From NCBI GenBank assembly GCA_012838435.1, contig DUPH01000289.1:1-45503 (forward strand): a stretch of 45,503 bases of DNA. The letters are read 5' to 3'. The translations under genes were made by a program, and so were the position numbers. This DNA is from Lentisphaerota bacterium (GTDB taxonomy: Bacteria > Verrucomicrobiota > Kiritimatiellia > RFP12 > UBA1067). The notes beneath the pieces are model-generated. The model did not search any database, was not told the origin of the DNA, and was given only the letters and a program-made list of their open reading frames with translations. Shown here one piece after another: positions 22,957-31,743 of this stretch; position 1 is the stretch's first letter; each line of letters starts with the position of its first letter.

Positions 22957-23937
22957 CTACTTAGCCTCTTTGCTGCGCGAGACGGCCTGCCCTTCTGGTC
23001 CGAGCGCGGCGCGTGAGGAGCCGCAGGCGGCCAACACCTGATCCGTGGTCTTGAAGTGGCATTTGCTGGTTTTGAGAAGCACCTCGGGACCGGCTTTCTT
23101 GACCAGCTCGATAGCTGCAGTCTTGACCTGTTCCGAAGCCCCTTTGGGCATTTGGACACCGTGCGCTTCGCCCAGACGACCCAAACTGCGCAGGAAGGCT
23201 TCGCGCGCCAGCACGGATGCCGCCGCGACCGCGATGTCGGACTCGGCTTTGTGGCGCTGTTCGAGCTTGATCGAGCGCCCCTTCTTCATCAGCGCCCGCT
23301 TGATCACCTGCTCGGCGCCGAATTGGTCGGCCACGGCGCGCGGACAATCCGGCACGTTTTCCAGCAGGTTTTCGATACAGCGCGCGTGCGCCCAAGCCAG
23401 CAGTGAGTTGACATTGCGGATCTTGGCGTAGAGCCGGTTGTAGGCCTCGGGACCGATGGTCACCATGGCGAAACGCTTAGGCCCCAGAAGTTTGCGCGTC
23501 TTGTTGCCGATGAAGAAAACCGCTTTGTCGGTGAGCTGCTTACAGTCTTTAACGCCAATTTCCTGCATGGCGTGGGCGAGGTCAGGATCGACATACACTG
23601 CGCAGGCTACCAGCGGTCCAAAGAAATCGCCCTTGCCGCTCTCGTCGATGCCCATGTGCGGGGCCACGAGGTCTGGGTTGAGCACCTCTTCGTACCCGAG
23701 GGTTGCGGACTGCAACACGTTGGGTTCGAGGAAGAAGAGAACGAAATCCTCTGCACCTTTCCCCTGTACCAGACACTTGCCGCTCTTGTACAGGTTGACC
23801 ACGCAATCCTGCGCCTCAACCGCAATGATGGTGTGCGGCACCTGCTTCGGGCGGTAGTTGCCCATCTGGAGGAGGATTTTCAGCGTTTCCTGCTGCTCTT
23901 TGCTGAGCACGAACGTGTATGAATTCTTTTTTTCCAT
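22957..23937 (-). CDS. rnhC: Ribonuclease HIII
   Basis: 326 residues from ATG at 23937; an upstream in-frame extension to 23976 lacks support. It cleaves RNA in RNA/DNA hybrids in the cytoplasm. The N-terminal TBP-like substrate-binding domain (about 1-90) begins YTFVLSKEQQETLKILL. The catalytic domain carries GIDESGKGDFFGPLV (96-110) with Asp98 and Glu99, GVKDCKQLTD with Asp131 and VADQFG with Asp204. The GIDESGKGDFFGP form identifies HIII rather than HII. The C-terminal tail after the ALGPEG segment is short and charged. It is convergent with the His-rich gene. Confidence 0.95.
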   Translation of the reverse strand: MEKKNSYTFVLSKEQQETLKILLQMGNYRPKQVPHTIIAVEAQDCVVNLYKSGKCLVQGKGAEDFVLFFLEPNVLQSATLGYEEVLNPDLVAPHMGIDESGKGDFFGPLVACAVYVDPDLAHAMQEIGVKDCKQLTDKAVFFIGNKTRKLLGPKRFAMVTIGPEAYNRLYAKIRNVNSLLAWAHARCIENLLENVPDCPRAVADQFGAEQVIKRALMKKGRSIKLEQRHKAESDIAVAAASVLAREAFLRSLGRLGEAHGVQMPKGASEQVKTAAIELVKKAGPEVLLKTSKCHFKTTDQVLAACGSSRAALGPEGQAVSRSKEAK

Positions 23938-23992
23938 TGCGTATCGATTACAACACAAGCCTCCGTCCGGTTGCAAGCCGGAAGCGGCGGCA

Positions 23993-24023
23993 GGGTTCGA
24001 TTCAACCGCGTTGAGTCGAACCC
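23993..24023. other. Long imperfect hairpin
   Basis: GGGTTCGA (23993-24000), TCAAC (24002-24006), a CGC loop, GTTGA (24010-24014) and TCGAACCC (24016-24023) form a 14-bp stem with one T-G wobble. It lies between the ceramidase-like gene end and the rnhC start. No T tract follows on either strand, so a terminator role is uncertain. Confidence 0.45.
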
Positions 24024-24030
24024 TGAAGGA

Positions 24031-24058
24031 GGATTTAGGATTTAGGAATTAGGAGTTT
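24031..24058. repeat. GGATTTAGGATTTAGGA repeat
   Basis: Three to four degenerate ATTTAGG units ending AGGAGTTTTC, as at 8021, 11630 and 3008, just past the end of the ceramidase-like gene. Confidence 0.55.
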
Positions 24059-24062
24059 TCTC

Positions 24063-25460
24063 CTAGCGCGTGAGGACATCGCGGATGGCGCGGAAAACGG
24101 TTTCCTCGACATCGTCGGTAAATGGTCCGGGCTGGCCGTAGTAGATCATACTGTCGTTCGCTTCATACCCGCCCTCTTTAAGGACCCTGAGCGACGGGAT
24201 GTACGCCTGCACATCGTTGCAGTAGCCCGCCACCACCAGATTGTCGTCCGGGAACTCGCGGCGCGCCCGCAACGTGTAGTCGATGACGACCTCACCGTTC
24301 AAGAAAAGGAAGGTCAGTGCGTTGCCGAAGCGTAATGCCTGAACGGTGTAGGGCATTGAAGTGACGGGGGCCCCGCAGCAGTAGGCTTCGAGCATCAGTT
24401 GCGCGCGCTTCTGTTTGAAGCGATTCGTGTCCAGCGCCTCTTCGCGCATGCGGGCGAGCGGTACCGGCGCAAAAGTCAGGCGCGTTTCCACGAGCCGCAT
24501 ATTCAGTGGCCCCGTGACATCCTGCATCGGGCGGCTCATCACATCGCGCACGGCTGCGGCGAGGGCCTGCCCGTGCTGTCGCGCACACGCCTCGGTGTGG
24601 CGCGGCTCTGGATTTTGATCGGCCGCGCATCCTTGGATAAAGAACGCGGTCGCGCCCGGCCAGGTCGACTCCAGTTCCAGCATCGCAAAACCGGCGTAGT
24701 CGCCGTTGACCATGAGGTTATTCGCGGTCAGCGTGGTGCAGTGGCAGGCGTAGTTGAAGACCACCGCGCGTACCGCGCCGTCCAGCGCGCACACGCGCAG
24801 AACCGGCACAGTGTGGTCCACCGGCGCGACCTCTCGCTTGCGGCGATTGATGGCGAATCCTGCGGTGCCGCGTCCGGTCGCCAAGCGGGCAGGCGCACGT
24901 GTCGCCATCGCCATGTCCACGGCGGCGATGATGCGTTCGGTCATCTCTCGGTTCTGCCGGATCGTCTGCTGCCGTTCCTGTGGTGTGAAGGCGTCGCATA
25001 CGCTCAGAGTCGGCCAGATCACCGGACCGGAATGGGTGTGCGAGGCATTGAAGACGAGGTGCGCCCGCGGGACGCCGTGCCGCTTGTGGATGGTTTCCGC
25101 GACGACGTCCGTGATTTCGCGCGTGAGTCCGATCACATCGACCGTCACGAGCACGGCGCACTGTCCAGGATTTTCTTCAAAGGCCAGCGCCTTCGCCCAG
25201 ATGCGGTGGAGCGTGCCGGTCGCGGGTGCGGAGCGGGCCGCATATCCCGCCAGCCAGACCGGCTGCTGCATGTCCGGCGTGATGTCGGCGCGCCCGATAC
25301 CCACCTTGAGCATGCCCGGTTCGGCCGACACGCCGACAGCCGCACAGAAGATACACACGAGGCCCATCGCCTTTCGCACGCATGTCGCGACCGTGCGCCA
25401 CCACAATGTGCCCGCCCCGTCCGATGTCTTTATCGCTGGCTGGTTGATGTTCGTGCTCAT
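24063..25460 (-). CDS. Exported neutral/alkaline ceramidase-superfamily hydrolase
   Basis: 465 residues. A long N-region leads to a hydrophobic signal (about 31-46, GLVCIFCAAVGVSAEPG). The mature part begins VGIGRADITPDM (53-64), the standard opening of neutral ceramidase-like proteins. NASHTHSGP (138-146) and NYACHCTTL (236-244) give histidines at the zinc-ligand positions; NGDYAGF (252-258) and FFIQGCAADQNP (273-284) complete the core. The C-terminal immunoglobulin-like domain of true ceramidases is not evident, and many such short bacterial proteins act on unknown esters or amides, so the lipid substrate is inference. The start overlaps the propeller gene stop by 4 bases. Confidence 0.82.
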   Translation of the reverse strand: MSTNINQPAIKTSDGAGTLWWRTVATCVRKAMGLVCIFCAAVGVSAEPGMLKVGIGRADITPDMQQPVWLAGYAARSAPATGTLHRIWAKALAFEENPGQCAVLVTVDVIGLTREITDVVAETIHKRHGVPRAHLVFNASHTHSGPVIWPTLSVCDAFTPQERQQTIRQNREMTERIIAAVDMAMATRAPARLATGRGTAGFAINRRKREVAPVDHTVPVLRVCALDGAVRAVVFNYACHCTTLTANNLMVNGDYAGFAMLELESTWPGATAFFIQGCAADQNPEPRHTEACARQHGQALAAAVRDVMSRPMQDVTGPLNMRLVETRLTFAPVPLARMREEALDTNRFKQKRAQLMLEAYCCGAPVTSMPYTVQALRFGNALTFLFLNGEVVIDYTLRARREFPDDNLVVAGYCNDVQAYIPSLRVLKEGGYEANDSMIYYGQPGPFTDDVEETVFRAIRDVLTR

Positions 25461-26794
25461 GCTGTCCCCTTCAATTCGGGTGGTGCAATCTGAACGAGGT
25501 CGGTGCGCGTATGGCCGTTCTCTGTGACGCGCGCCAGCGTGTATACCGTACGGTCGGGCGCGACGGCAATGGAGTTCACATAGGTGGGGTGCCCGCCGTC
25601 TGGATAGAAGACGGGGCCGTGATCTTTGTAAATGCCATCAGGAATATCGTACGTCACCAGGTGCAGGTTCTCTACGCCCTTGGCCATGCCCATTGCAACC
25701 TTGTTCAATCCCGCTACCCGTCGGCCCTGTTCATAGACGGGGCCGCCCGTCAGGTAGTACAGCGTCCGCCCGTCAGGTCCCAGAGTGAACCCCAGATAGC
25801 CGTAGCTGAATTGATCGCCCATGCCGGAACGCCGGGACGGACCCGAGGTCAACCGCTCCAGCACGTCGATGCGCGGTTGGCGCGGATCAAATCGGAACAA
25901 GTACCCCGAGTTGCCGTGCACGCCGTAGAAGACTTTTTCCTGCGGGTGCCAGATCACCTGACGCCAATGATAGCCCATGCAGCCTGAGTCGTGCGGCACG
26001 TACCGACCGAAATAATCTTTGCGCATGTCTTCGCCGACAAGCCGGGCAACTCTGTCCGCCCCCGGCTCGTAGTAAAAGATATCGCCTTCCGGATTGGTGA
26101 AGTACGCGACGCCTGTTTCGGGGTCGATGGGGATGGAACGGCAAAGCACGCGGTAAGTGGTACCCGATCCGCTCTCTCCCTGACCGGAAACCGGTCCTAA
26201 GTTCCGCCATGTTCCGCTGGCGACGTCAAAGCAAAAGAAAATCCCGACCGGCCATGTGATACCGTATATCGCGCCGCGCCGCGTATCCATCCCCATGGCG
26301 AGCACCGCCTCGCCATCCGGTGCCAAACCGAGGTCTTCGCACTGGCCGCTTTTCAGATCATAGGCCAGCAGATGTCCGCCGGGGTAGGGGTGATAGCCGG
26401 GGGGGACCTCGGTTGCCATTCGCTCCATGCCGTCTACCATGTTGTAATATCCGGCGTGGGTCGAGAAGTAGAGCTTCCCTTGATATTCGTAAAAGAGCAC
26501 GTGGCTCTTGCCCTGCGGCACTGTCCGGCGGTCTTTTTCGCCGCACATCTCCGTCAGATCGCCGAGGCAATCAAGGGTATCGGTGCGGGGATCGTAGCGG
26601 AAAACGCGACCGCCGAAATCGATCGATGTCGAGCAGAGCACATAGTACACGCGGCCGTCGCTGGCGATCGATAATCCGTTGTAGGTGTCATGCGCCTCTT
26701 TGAAGCCCGAGTTAAAGACGCGGGCAACGAGGCCCCGGCCGGCGTGTGATGTCGTTGTCGCGTGGATAGAAAAACTCTCGAATGAATCAGACAT
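25457..26794 (-). CDS. Beta-propeller-like protein of unknown function
   Basis: 445 residues without a clear signal peptide. Recurring blade-like units pair Tyr/Phe-Asp-Pro segments with LG endings: RVFRYDPRTDTLDCLGDLTE, LLAYDLKSGQCEDLGLAPDG, IFFCFDVASGTWRNLGPVSG, DIFYYEPGADRVARLVGED, YLFRFDPRQPRIDVLERLTS. This suggests a six- or seven-bladed propeller. No enzyme motif was recognised. It sits between a Tat-signal aminotransferase gene and the ceramidase-like gene and overlaps the latter by 4 bases, so a shared task is likely. The absence of a leader would put it in the cytoplasm, unlike its neighbours. Confidence 0.7.
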   Translation of the reverse strand: MSDSFESFSIHATTTSHAGRGLVARVFNSGFKEAHDTYNGLSIASDGRVYYVLCSTSIDFGGRVFRYDPRTDTLDCLGDLTEMCGEKDRRTVPQGKSHVLFYEYQGKLYFSTHAGYYNMVDGMERMATEVPPGYHPYPGGHLLAYDLKSGQCEDLGLAPDGEAVLAMGMDTRRGAIYGITWPVGIFFCFDVASGTWRNLGPVSGQGESGSGTTYRVLCRSIPIDPETGVAYFTNPEGDIFYYEPGADRVARLVGEDMRKDYFGRYVPHDSGCMGYHWRQVIWHPQEKVFYGVHGNSGYLFRFDPRQPRIDVLERLTSGPSRRSGMGDQFSYGYLGFTLGPDGRTLYYLTGGPVYEQGRRVAGLNKVAMGMAKGVENLHLVTYDIPDGIYKDHGPVFYPDGGHPTYVNSIAVAPDRTVYTLARVTENGHTRTDLVQIAPPELKGTA

Positions 26795-26883
26795 GATGTT
26801 TACCCAGTATCAAGGGTTAGAGGTGCGCGACGGTCGTCCCGGAGAAAACCGGGCGTTTGCCGACCGCCGCTTTGAAGATTCGC

Positions 26884-28230
26884 TCAGGCCTTCGCCAACT
26901 TGTCCGCGTGGGCGTGCAATTTCGCGACGGCGTCGGCGATGCGGTCCATCGCTGCGCGGTCGGCCAGTAGCACATGCTGCGGCAGCCAGACGAGCGTTTG
27001 GCAAATCCGGTCGTTTTCAGGGCACTGGTTGCGCGCCAGCCATGCGTCGTAATCCAGCTCTTCCGCCGTGTACATCCGCCGGAAGTTCTTGGTCTCAAAG
27101 GCGTGTTTGACATACGGCATCTTATTCAGCGGCGTATAGCCCGATGAACAGGGGACGCCTTCTGCGGCGAGCGCCTTCAAGAAGGTCGAACGCGTGAGTC
27201 CGCCGCCGAACGCCTCGCTGTCGAACCTGAACGGGAAGAGGTGGAAGGCGGCACGCGTCACGCCGGGAGAGAAGCGGTAGGGGATGATCCCGGGAATCTT
27301 GCTGAGCCGTGCTTTAAGATACTCCGCGTTCTCATGACGCAACGCGGTCTCCGCCGGCAGGCGCTTGAGTTGCGCCAGCCCCATCGCCGCCTGATACTCG
27401 GTGTAGCGCAGCTTGGTGCCCAGCATGGCTGTGCCGGCTCCGACCACACCGACCGCCGTGCCGTAGGCGTTGCCATAGTTGTGATAGGCGTGACACCGGT
27501 CCATAAAGGCGTCGTCGTCACTGACAATCGCACCGCCCTCACCGATCGCGAGGTTCTTCGAGTTCTGGAAACTGTAGCATCCGGCATTGCCCAGCGTGCC
27601 GCACTTCTTCCCGTTGACCTCGGCCAGCCACGCCTGACAGGCGTCTTCGACCACATACAAGCCGTGTTTCTTGGCAAGGGCCGTGATGGCGGCCATGTCG
27701 GCGGGCAATCCCAAGATGTGCACCGGCAGGATCGCGCGGGTCCGCGACGTGATCTTGCTCTCGATTCTGCGGGGGTCGATTTGGTAGGTGGCGGGATCGA
27801 TGTCGCAAAACACCGGGATCGCGCCGTTCATCAGGATCGCCTGCGCCGTCGCGATAAACGTGTAGGGCGGCAGAATGACCTCATCGCCCGCACCGATCCC
27901 GAGTTGGGCCAGCGCCGTGATCAGCGCGTTCGTTCCATTGACCACGGCCAAGCAGCGCTTGGCACCCACGGCCTCAGCCCAGCGCTTTTCAAATTCTGTC
28001 ACCGTGGCGGCGCGCGACCAGACGCCGCTGCGCAGGCACTTGAGGAATCCGGGTTCGTCATGTTCCGGTATCCAGCGCGGCCACGTCGGCCACTTCCCCC
28101 GGTATGCTTTCTCGCCGCCCAGCAGCGCCGGCAATCCGGCACCGCTCGATTGCGCCGCATGCGTAGGCCGGCGCACCCAAAACGCGCCAGCCGAAAGCCC
28201 AGCCGTCTTTATGAACGTCCTGCGAACCAT
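26884..28230 (-). CDS. DegT/DnrJ/EryC1/StrS-family PLP aminotransferase with a Tat signal
   Basis: 448 residues. MVRRTFIKTAGLSAGAFWVR is a twin-arginine signal (RRTFIK plus hydrophobic core). The remainder is a complete sugar-aminotransferase-type PLP enzyme: NGTNALITAL (98-107), DEVILPPYTFIATAQAI (116-132), YVVEDACQAW (192-201) with Asp196 for the pyridine nitrogen, and SFQNSKNLAIGEGG (220-233) with the catalytic Lys225. Family members aminate keto-sugars for glycan or antibiotic synthesis in the cytoplasm; a folded enzyme with bound PLP would suit Tat export. It is in a run with the propeller, ceramidase-like and phosphoesterase genes (gaps of 89 and 94 bp). Confidence 0.88.
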   Translation of the reverse strand: MVRRTFIKTAGLSAGAFWVRRPTHAAQSSGAGLPALLGGEKAYRGKWPTWPRWIPEHDEPGFLKCLRSGVWSRAATVTEFEKRWAEAVGAKRCLAVVNGTNALITALAQLGIGAGDEVILPPYTFIATAQAILMNGAIPVFCDIDPATYQIDPRRIESKITSRTRAILPVHILGLPADMAAITALAKKHGLYVVEDACQAWLAEVNGKKCGTLGNAGCYSFQNSKNLAIGEGGAIVSDDDAFMDRCHAYHNYGNAYGTAVGVVGAGTAMLGTKLRYTEYQAAMGLAQLKRLPAETALRHENAEYLKARLSKIPGIIPYRFSPGVTRAAFHLFPFRFDSEAFGGGLTRSTFLKALAAEGVPCSSGYTPLNKMPYVKHAFETKNFRRMYTAEELDYDAWLARNQCPENDRICQTLVWLPQHVLLADRAAMDRIADAVAKLHAHADKLAKA

Positions 28231-28324
28231 GGTTCACTCTCCTTTCTTGAAGCGTCGGTCTGTTCTCGTTCTGTCACCCTCACATACGATGGCCGGAGAT
28301 ACGCCCCGCCCATTCCGCGCCTGC

Positions 28325-30028
28325 TCAGGGCAGGCAATAATACAACACTTTTTCAACGCGCGCGGGCTCATCCCCCGCGATGGTGTGCCGCTCAAAAGAT
28401 GCGTACCTCAGGTCATACATCTTCTTGCCGCCGTAAGAGAGCCAAACCGGCCCCGCGCTGAAACGGTCGCCGCCGGGTCCCTGCTTGCCCGCTCGGATCG
28501 TGACGCGGTTCAGCTTGGCGAGCCGCGCCTGATCGATGGGAAATGTGAGCACACATTCGTTGGTGGTCCCGGCCGGGATCGTGCCGAGCGGCTCGCCGTT
28601 GAAGAGAACCGGGCACGTACCGTCGACGCCCCGCACCTGCAAGGAGAGCGTCGCCGGTGCTGTCGCTTGGTACGCCTGCGGGCGTCCATTCTCCACCAAG
28701 TAGCGGACCGTAGAACGACTGACCGCCTCGCCCTGTTTCGCCGTGAAGGCCAGCACGCGGTCGCCGTCAAACGCCTGACGCGTGTCCAGCGTGCCGCACC
28801 AGCGCGACCACAATTCTTCGCGCCCGGTTTGCGTCAGTGTCACCGGCTTTTCGTCAAACACGGCGCTCATCTCCACCGCGCGGCCAAAGTCCAGCACGAC
28901 GGCCTCGAATGTGATCTCGCCCTGCTGCACGCTGGTGGCCAGCGGCGAGACAAGTGAGATCGGCGTATCACCTTCGCGGCTGAAGTACGCCGTCTTTAGC
29001 GAGTTGCCTTTTACTTGAACGACGCGGAACCCCTGCGGCGTGCCGTCGATGTTCGGGCCGCTCCACCACGCGCCGCTCATCGCGCCGCTGTGATACACTG
29101 GGATGTCGCCCAAGCTCGTGGTGAATGTCCGATGCAGATGGCCACAGAATGCGCCCAGCACGCGGCGGCCTTGCAGCAGCTCCGTCAACTGCTTGGCATC
29201 GCGCAGCGTCGATAGCGACTGATGGCAGAAGAGCAGGAGCGGCCGGTCGGTCGGGATCAATTTCAGGTCCGCCGCCAGCCAGGCGAGTTGGTTGGTGCCC
29301 AACCGCTCCTGATACGGCAGCGACGTACCATCCAAAGCCACGCAATGCACCCCGGCCCATGCCCACGAATAGTAGGTCGGGCCAAACACGCGGCGGTAGA
29401 GTCCCTTGCCGTAGAAGGGATGTGACTTGTCGGGATTCGGCGTGTTGAAAGCCACATGCTCATGATTGCCCGGCAGATGGAAGAGCGGCAGTTCAAAGGC
29501 CGCAGCCGCCGTGAGGTACCGATCATACTGCTCCTGCGCCTTTTCGGGCGGCACCACGTCCACGCCTCCCACCAGATCACCGGTGTTGATGGCGAAGGCA
29601 AAAGGATGGGGCAGCCGTGCGAGCTGTTTGGCGAAGGCGATCACCAGATCGGCGCGCCCGACATGCGTGTCCGTCAACTGCACGAAGGTGAACGCCTCAT
29701 CTTGAGGCTTGGCCGTCAAACCGAAATCCAGCGGCTTTCCGCTTTCGACACGCCGCCAGAACGCGCCGGAGGGTGCGTGGTCGCGCGGGACCGAGATCCA
29801 GATGCAGGCGTCCGGATCGGTCGTGTCCAGCCGGAAGCGGCCCTGTGCGTCGGAAACGACAACCTGCACGCCGTCACTCACCGCCACCCCGGCGATCCCG
29901 GGCTCGGCGGCATCGGCCGTGCCGTTACTGTTTGTATCGAGAAACACCCTGCCTTCCGCGCCGCAGGCCATGCGGGCACAGAACGTCAAGACAAACAACA
30001 CACCCATGCTTCGTACGAGATTCCGCAT
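28325..30028 (-). CDS. Exported calcineurin-like metallophosphoesterase
   Basis: 567 residues with a signal peptide (cleavage near CGA-EGR). Residues 25-105 form a small beta domain of the SdrD-B/prealbumin-like type (GRVFLDTNSNGTADAAEPGI, GRFRLDT). The phosphoesterase domain carries the full metal-ligand set: LTDTHVG (Asp120, His122), NTGDLVGG (Asp151), LPGNHEH (Asn188, His189), FCHQS (His269) and CGHLHR (His297, His299). A further beta domain follows after about residue 350. It would act outside the cytoplasm on phosphate esters of unknown kind. It is first in the four-gene run and has a promoter candidate at 30069-30098. Confidence 0.88.
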   Translation of the reverse strand: MRNLVRSMGVLFVLTFCARMACGAEGRVFLDTNSNGTADAAEPGIAGVAVSDGVQVVVSDAQGRFRLDTTDPDACIWISVPRDHAPSGAFWRRVESGKPLDFGLTAKPQDEAFTFVQLTDTHVGRADLVIAFAKQLARLPHPFAFAINTGDLVGGVDVVPPEKAQEQYDRYLTAAAAFELPLFHLPGNHEHVAFNTPNPDKSHPFYGKGLYRRVFGPTYYSWAWAGVHCVALDGTSLPYQERLGTNQLAWLAADLKLIPTDRPLLLFCHQSLSTLRDAKQLTELLQGRRVLGAFCGHLHRTFTTSLGDIPVYHSGAMSGAWWSGPNIDGTPQGFRVVQVKGNSLKTAYFSREGDTPISLVSPLATSVQQGEITFEAVVLDFGRAVEMSAVFDEKPVTLTQTGREELWSRWCGTLDTRQAFDGDRVLAFTAKQGEAVSRSTVRYLVENGRPQAYQATAPATLSLQVRGVDGTCPVLFNGEPLGTIPAGTTNECVLTFPIDQARLAKLNRVTIRAGKQGPGGDRFSAGPVWLSYGGKKMYDLRYASFERHTIAGDEPARVEKVLYYCLP

Positions 30029-30068
30029 CTGGACTCCTCTCCGGTTAAGTTCCCCGTGGTCGGTGCCG

Positions 30069-30098
30069 ATTATGTGAGAGGGGGGAGAGAATGGTCAA
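30069..30098 (-). promoter_or_regulatory. Candidate sigma-70 promoter of the phosphoesterase-ceramidase gene run
   Basis: Minus-strand TTGACC (30093-30098), an 18-bp spacer and CATAAT (30069-30074), each one or two bases from consensus. The leader to the ATG at 30028 would be about 35 bases and contains GGAGAGGAG as ribosome binding site. Confidence 0.5.
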
Positions 30099-30139
30099 GC
30101 CTCAAAGTAAAATAGGCGAATTTCAAAGGGACGCCGCCC

Positions 30140-30250
30140 CTCCGCGCGTGGCGCGGAAGGCGGCTCGCGCGGACGCTCGCCCTCCCGATCTATGATCCGG
30201 CTTGCGAAGCGCCGGGAGGGTCAAGCGTCTGCTTGACCGGCGGCGGTCAC
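30140..30250 (+). repeat. Dispersed palindromic element, copy A
   Basis: GC-rich block containing GGACGCTCGCCCTCCC, GCTTGCGAAGCGCCGGGAGG and the perfect palindrome GGTCAAGCGTCTGCTTGACC, ending GGCGGCGGTCACG. From GGACGCTCGCC to GGTCACG (about 80 bp) it differs at one base from the copy at 39393-39478. Related copies lie at 45090 and 45329. Confidence 0.7.
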
Positions 30251-30302
30251 GACGTCATCCCGTAAAAATCTCTGCGTCTCCGCGTCTCTGCGTTATCAAG
30301 AG

Positions 30303-30348
30303 GAGCAACGCTAGTTGTGGCCGGTTCAGTAACTGGCCGTGGTTGGGG
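30303..30348 (-). other. attC-like palindrome 1 (weak)
   Basis: On the minus strand CCCCAAC and GTTGCTC bracket CACGGCCAGTT / AACCGGCCACA arms around an ACTG loop. It lies 87 bases past the stop of the gene ending at 30436, and one end merges with a dispersed repeat shared with 39500-39524. It is the least convincing of the four. Confidence 0.3.
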
Positions 30349-30435
30349 CCCTCCTTACCTCGGCCCAAACTCCAAATGGTACAGGAGTTTCTTCCCAAAG
30401 TTCGTCCAAGACGATGGGATGTCGGTATGATCGGT

Positions 30436-30948
30436 TTACTTGCGTACGGATTCACTTTCCGTTTCGGCAGTTCCTTTTTCTTTTGTGTGATCGACCTGCC
30501 GAGTCGAGACGACTTTGCCTTCCTTGATCTCCAGAAAGATGTCGATTTCCCGTTTCTCGCTGAATCCCATGCCGCCCATGAGGACCTTGCCCCTGCCAAT
30601 GCGAAGAGTCCCGGAGAACCAGGTCGCCTTGACGGGCGATTTCCACTGCGGGTTGACCTTGTCGAGCGGAATGGCTCCGGTTCGGGGATGTCCCTCCCGA
30701 AGAGCAACGAGGTACAGTTCGTCGTTCTCAATCTTCCATGTGCCGACATAGCCGCGCCAACAGGCTGTAGAGGGCGGCCTCTTATTAATAAACACTTTTG
30801 GACTGCCTGCCGGGAAGAGTGATTCGAGTGGGGTTGTGTAGAGGTCATTGGTGGTGCCGCCGTATACCAGCACCTCTGGAACTTGGGAAGTAGCGAATGC
30901 CGCGCTCCCTACCGTACAAAACAGGGCTACTATCACAATCTTTTTCAT
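30436..30948 (-). CDS. Exported protein of unknown function (cassette gene)
   Basis: 170 residues from the ATG at 30948 (MKKIVIVALFCTVGSAAFAT), a clear signal peptide. The mature part contains YVGTWKIENDELYLVALREG and WFSGTLRIGRGKVLMGGMGF, beta-strand patterns like a lipocalin or small barrel, and a Lys/Glu-rich tail. No family recognised. It begins 4 bases past the attC-like palindrome at 30952-31007, has no Shine-Dalgarno sequence, and differs from its neighbours in composition, all consistent with a cassette gene. Confidence 0.65.
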   Translation of the reverse strand: MKKIVIVALFCTVGSAAFATSQVPEVLVYGGTTNDLYTTPLESLFPAGSPKVFINKRPPSTACWRGYVGTWKIENDELYLVALREGHPRTGAIPLDKVNPQWKSPVKATWFSGTLRIGRGKVLMGGMGFSEKREIDIFLEIKEGKVVSTRQVDHTKEKGTAETESESVRK

Positions 30949-30951
30949 TGT

Positions 30952-31007
30952 TTCGAACATCAGCGGTGAGACGGCGGTGTTCCGTCGATTCCGCCATCTT
31001 GTTAGGG
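30952..31007 (-). other. attC-like palindrome 2
   Basis: On the minus strand CCCTAAC ... GTTCGAA bracket an imperfect palindrome (GGCGGAATCGACGG against CCGCCGTCTCACC) with unpaired bases. The stop codon of the upstream gene (TAA, 31002-31004) is part of the CCCTAAC end, as often in integron cassettes. The GTTCGAA end is degenerate. Confidence 0.45.
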
Positions 31008-31733
31008 TGCTTTCTCCTGTTCCTCAACGGGGATCAAACTGTCAAAGGCAAAGTACGCCTTATGAACGACTGGATTGGTCGGGAATGGTTGTTGCCCTTT
31101 CTGCTGATATCCCACGAAGGGGATCAATATTCTGAAATCAAAGGGTTCGCTGTCCCGCTCCACAGAGTTGACTTCCATTTTCATCCGGTATCGTGTTGGC
31201 GTACAGGGACGATTGAAATAAGTCATTGTGCCCTCTGCTGTAAATGACCAGGGGGCTATTGTCCGATAGTTCCCCCGAATAGCCCGTCCACACCAACCGT
31301 CTAACGGACCACTAAAGAAGGTGTTCTCCTTATCGAAATAGTAGAAAGAACTGCCGTCTTGAACGATGAGATATCCCTCTTGCTGGATGACCGCTGTCGC
31401 CGTGGTCGGGGGTCTTTTACAGACTCGGACTTGCGATTTTCCTGAGTGCGACGTTAGCGTGAGTTGAAGATCGCCGTTAGCAAGATTTGTGAAACCGACG
31501 GTACGATAGTCTTCGGGGGAGAACCGAGGGAAAAGGTTGCTGTTTTTGTATCTTGCTTTCGAAAACGAAGCCAAGTCCGCAAGGTTCGTCGGCCAGCGAT
31601 CTCTTTCCCTGTAATAGTGCCGTGATTCGGCTTCGGCAAAGTTGTTGTTGAACGCCTTGTCATCATCAGCACGAGAACCGCTGCCGAGACAAGCGATCGC
31701 ACAGAGTAGTAGTTGTCTGAAGATCGTTTTCAT
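31002..31733 (-). CDS. Exported protein of unknown function (cassette gene)
   Basis: 243 residues from ATG at 31733 (MKTIFRQLLLCAIACLGSGS), a signal peptide with a possible lipobox-like Cys. Mature features: AEAESRHYYRERDRWPTNLA, LQLTLTSHSGKSQVRVC, YLIVQDGSSFYYFDKENTFF. These could suggest a small periplasmic domain; WPTNLADLASF is reminiscent of pseudopilin-type C-terminal domains, but this is weak. GAAGAAG precedes the ATG, directly after the attC-like site at 31744-31814. Its stop is inside the next palindrome. Confidence 0.65.
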   Translation of the reverse strand: MKTIFRQLLLCAIACLGSGSRADDDKAFNNNFAEAESRHYYRERDRWPTNLADLASFSKARYKNSNLFPRFSPEDYRTVGFTNLANGDLQLTLTSHSGKSQVRVCKRPPTTATAVIQQEGYLIVQDGSSFYYFDKENTFFSGPLDGWCGRAIRGNYRTIAPWSFTAEGTMTYFNRPCTPTRYRMKMEVNSVERDSEPFDFRILIPFVGYQQKGQQPFPTNPVVHKAYFAFDSLIPVEEQEKAP

Positions 31734-31743
31734 ACTTCTTCTC

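Noticed and set aside
23993-24023. Hairpin containing GGTTCGA as part of a tRNA
   Set aside because: GGTTCGA recalls a T-loop, but no acceptor, D or anticodon arms surround it and the pairing is one simple long stem.
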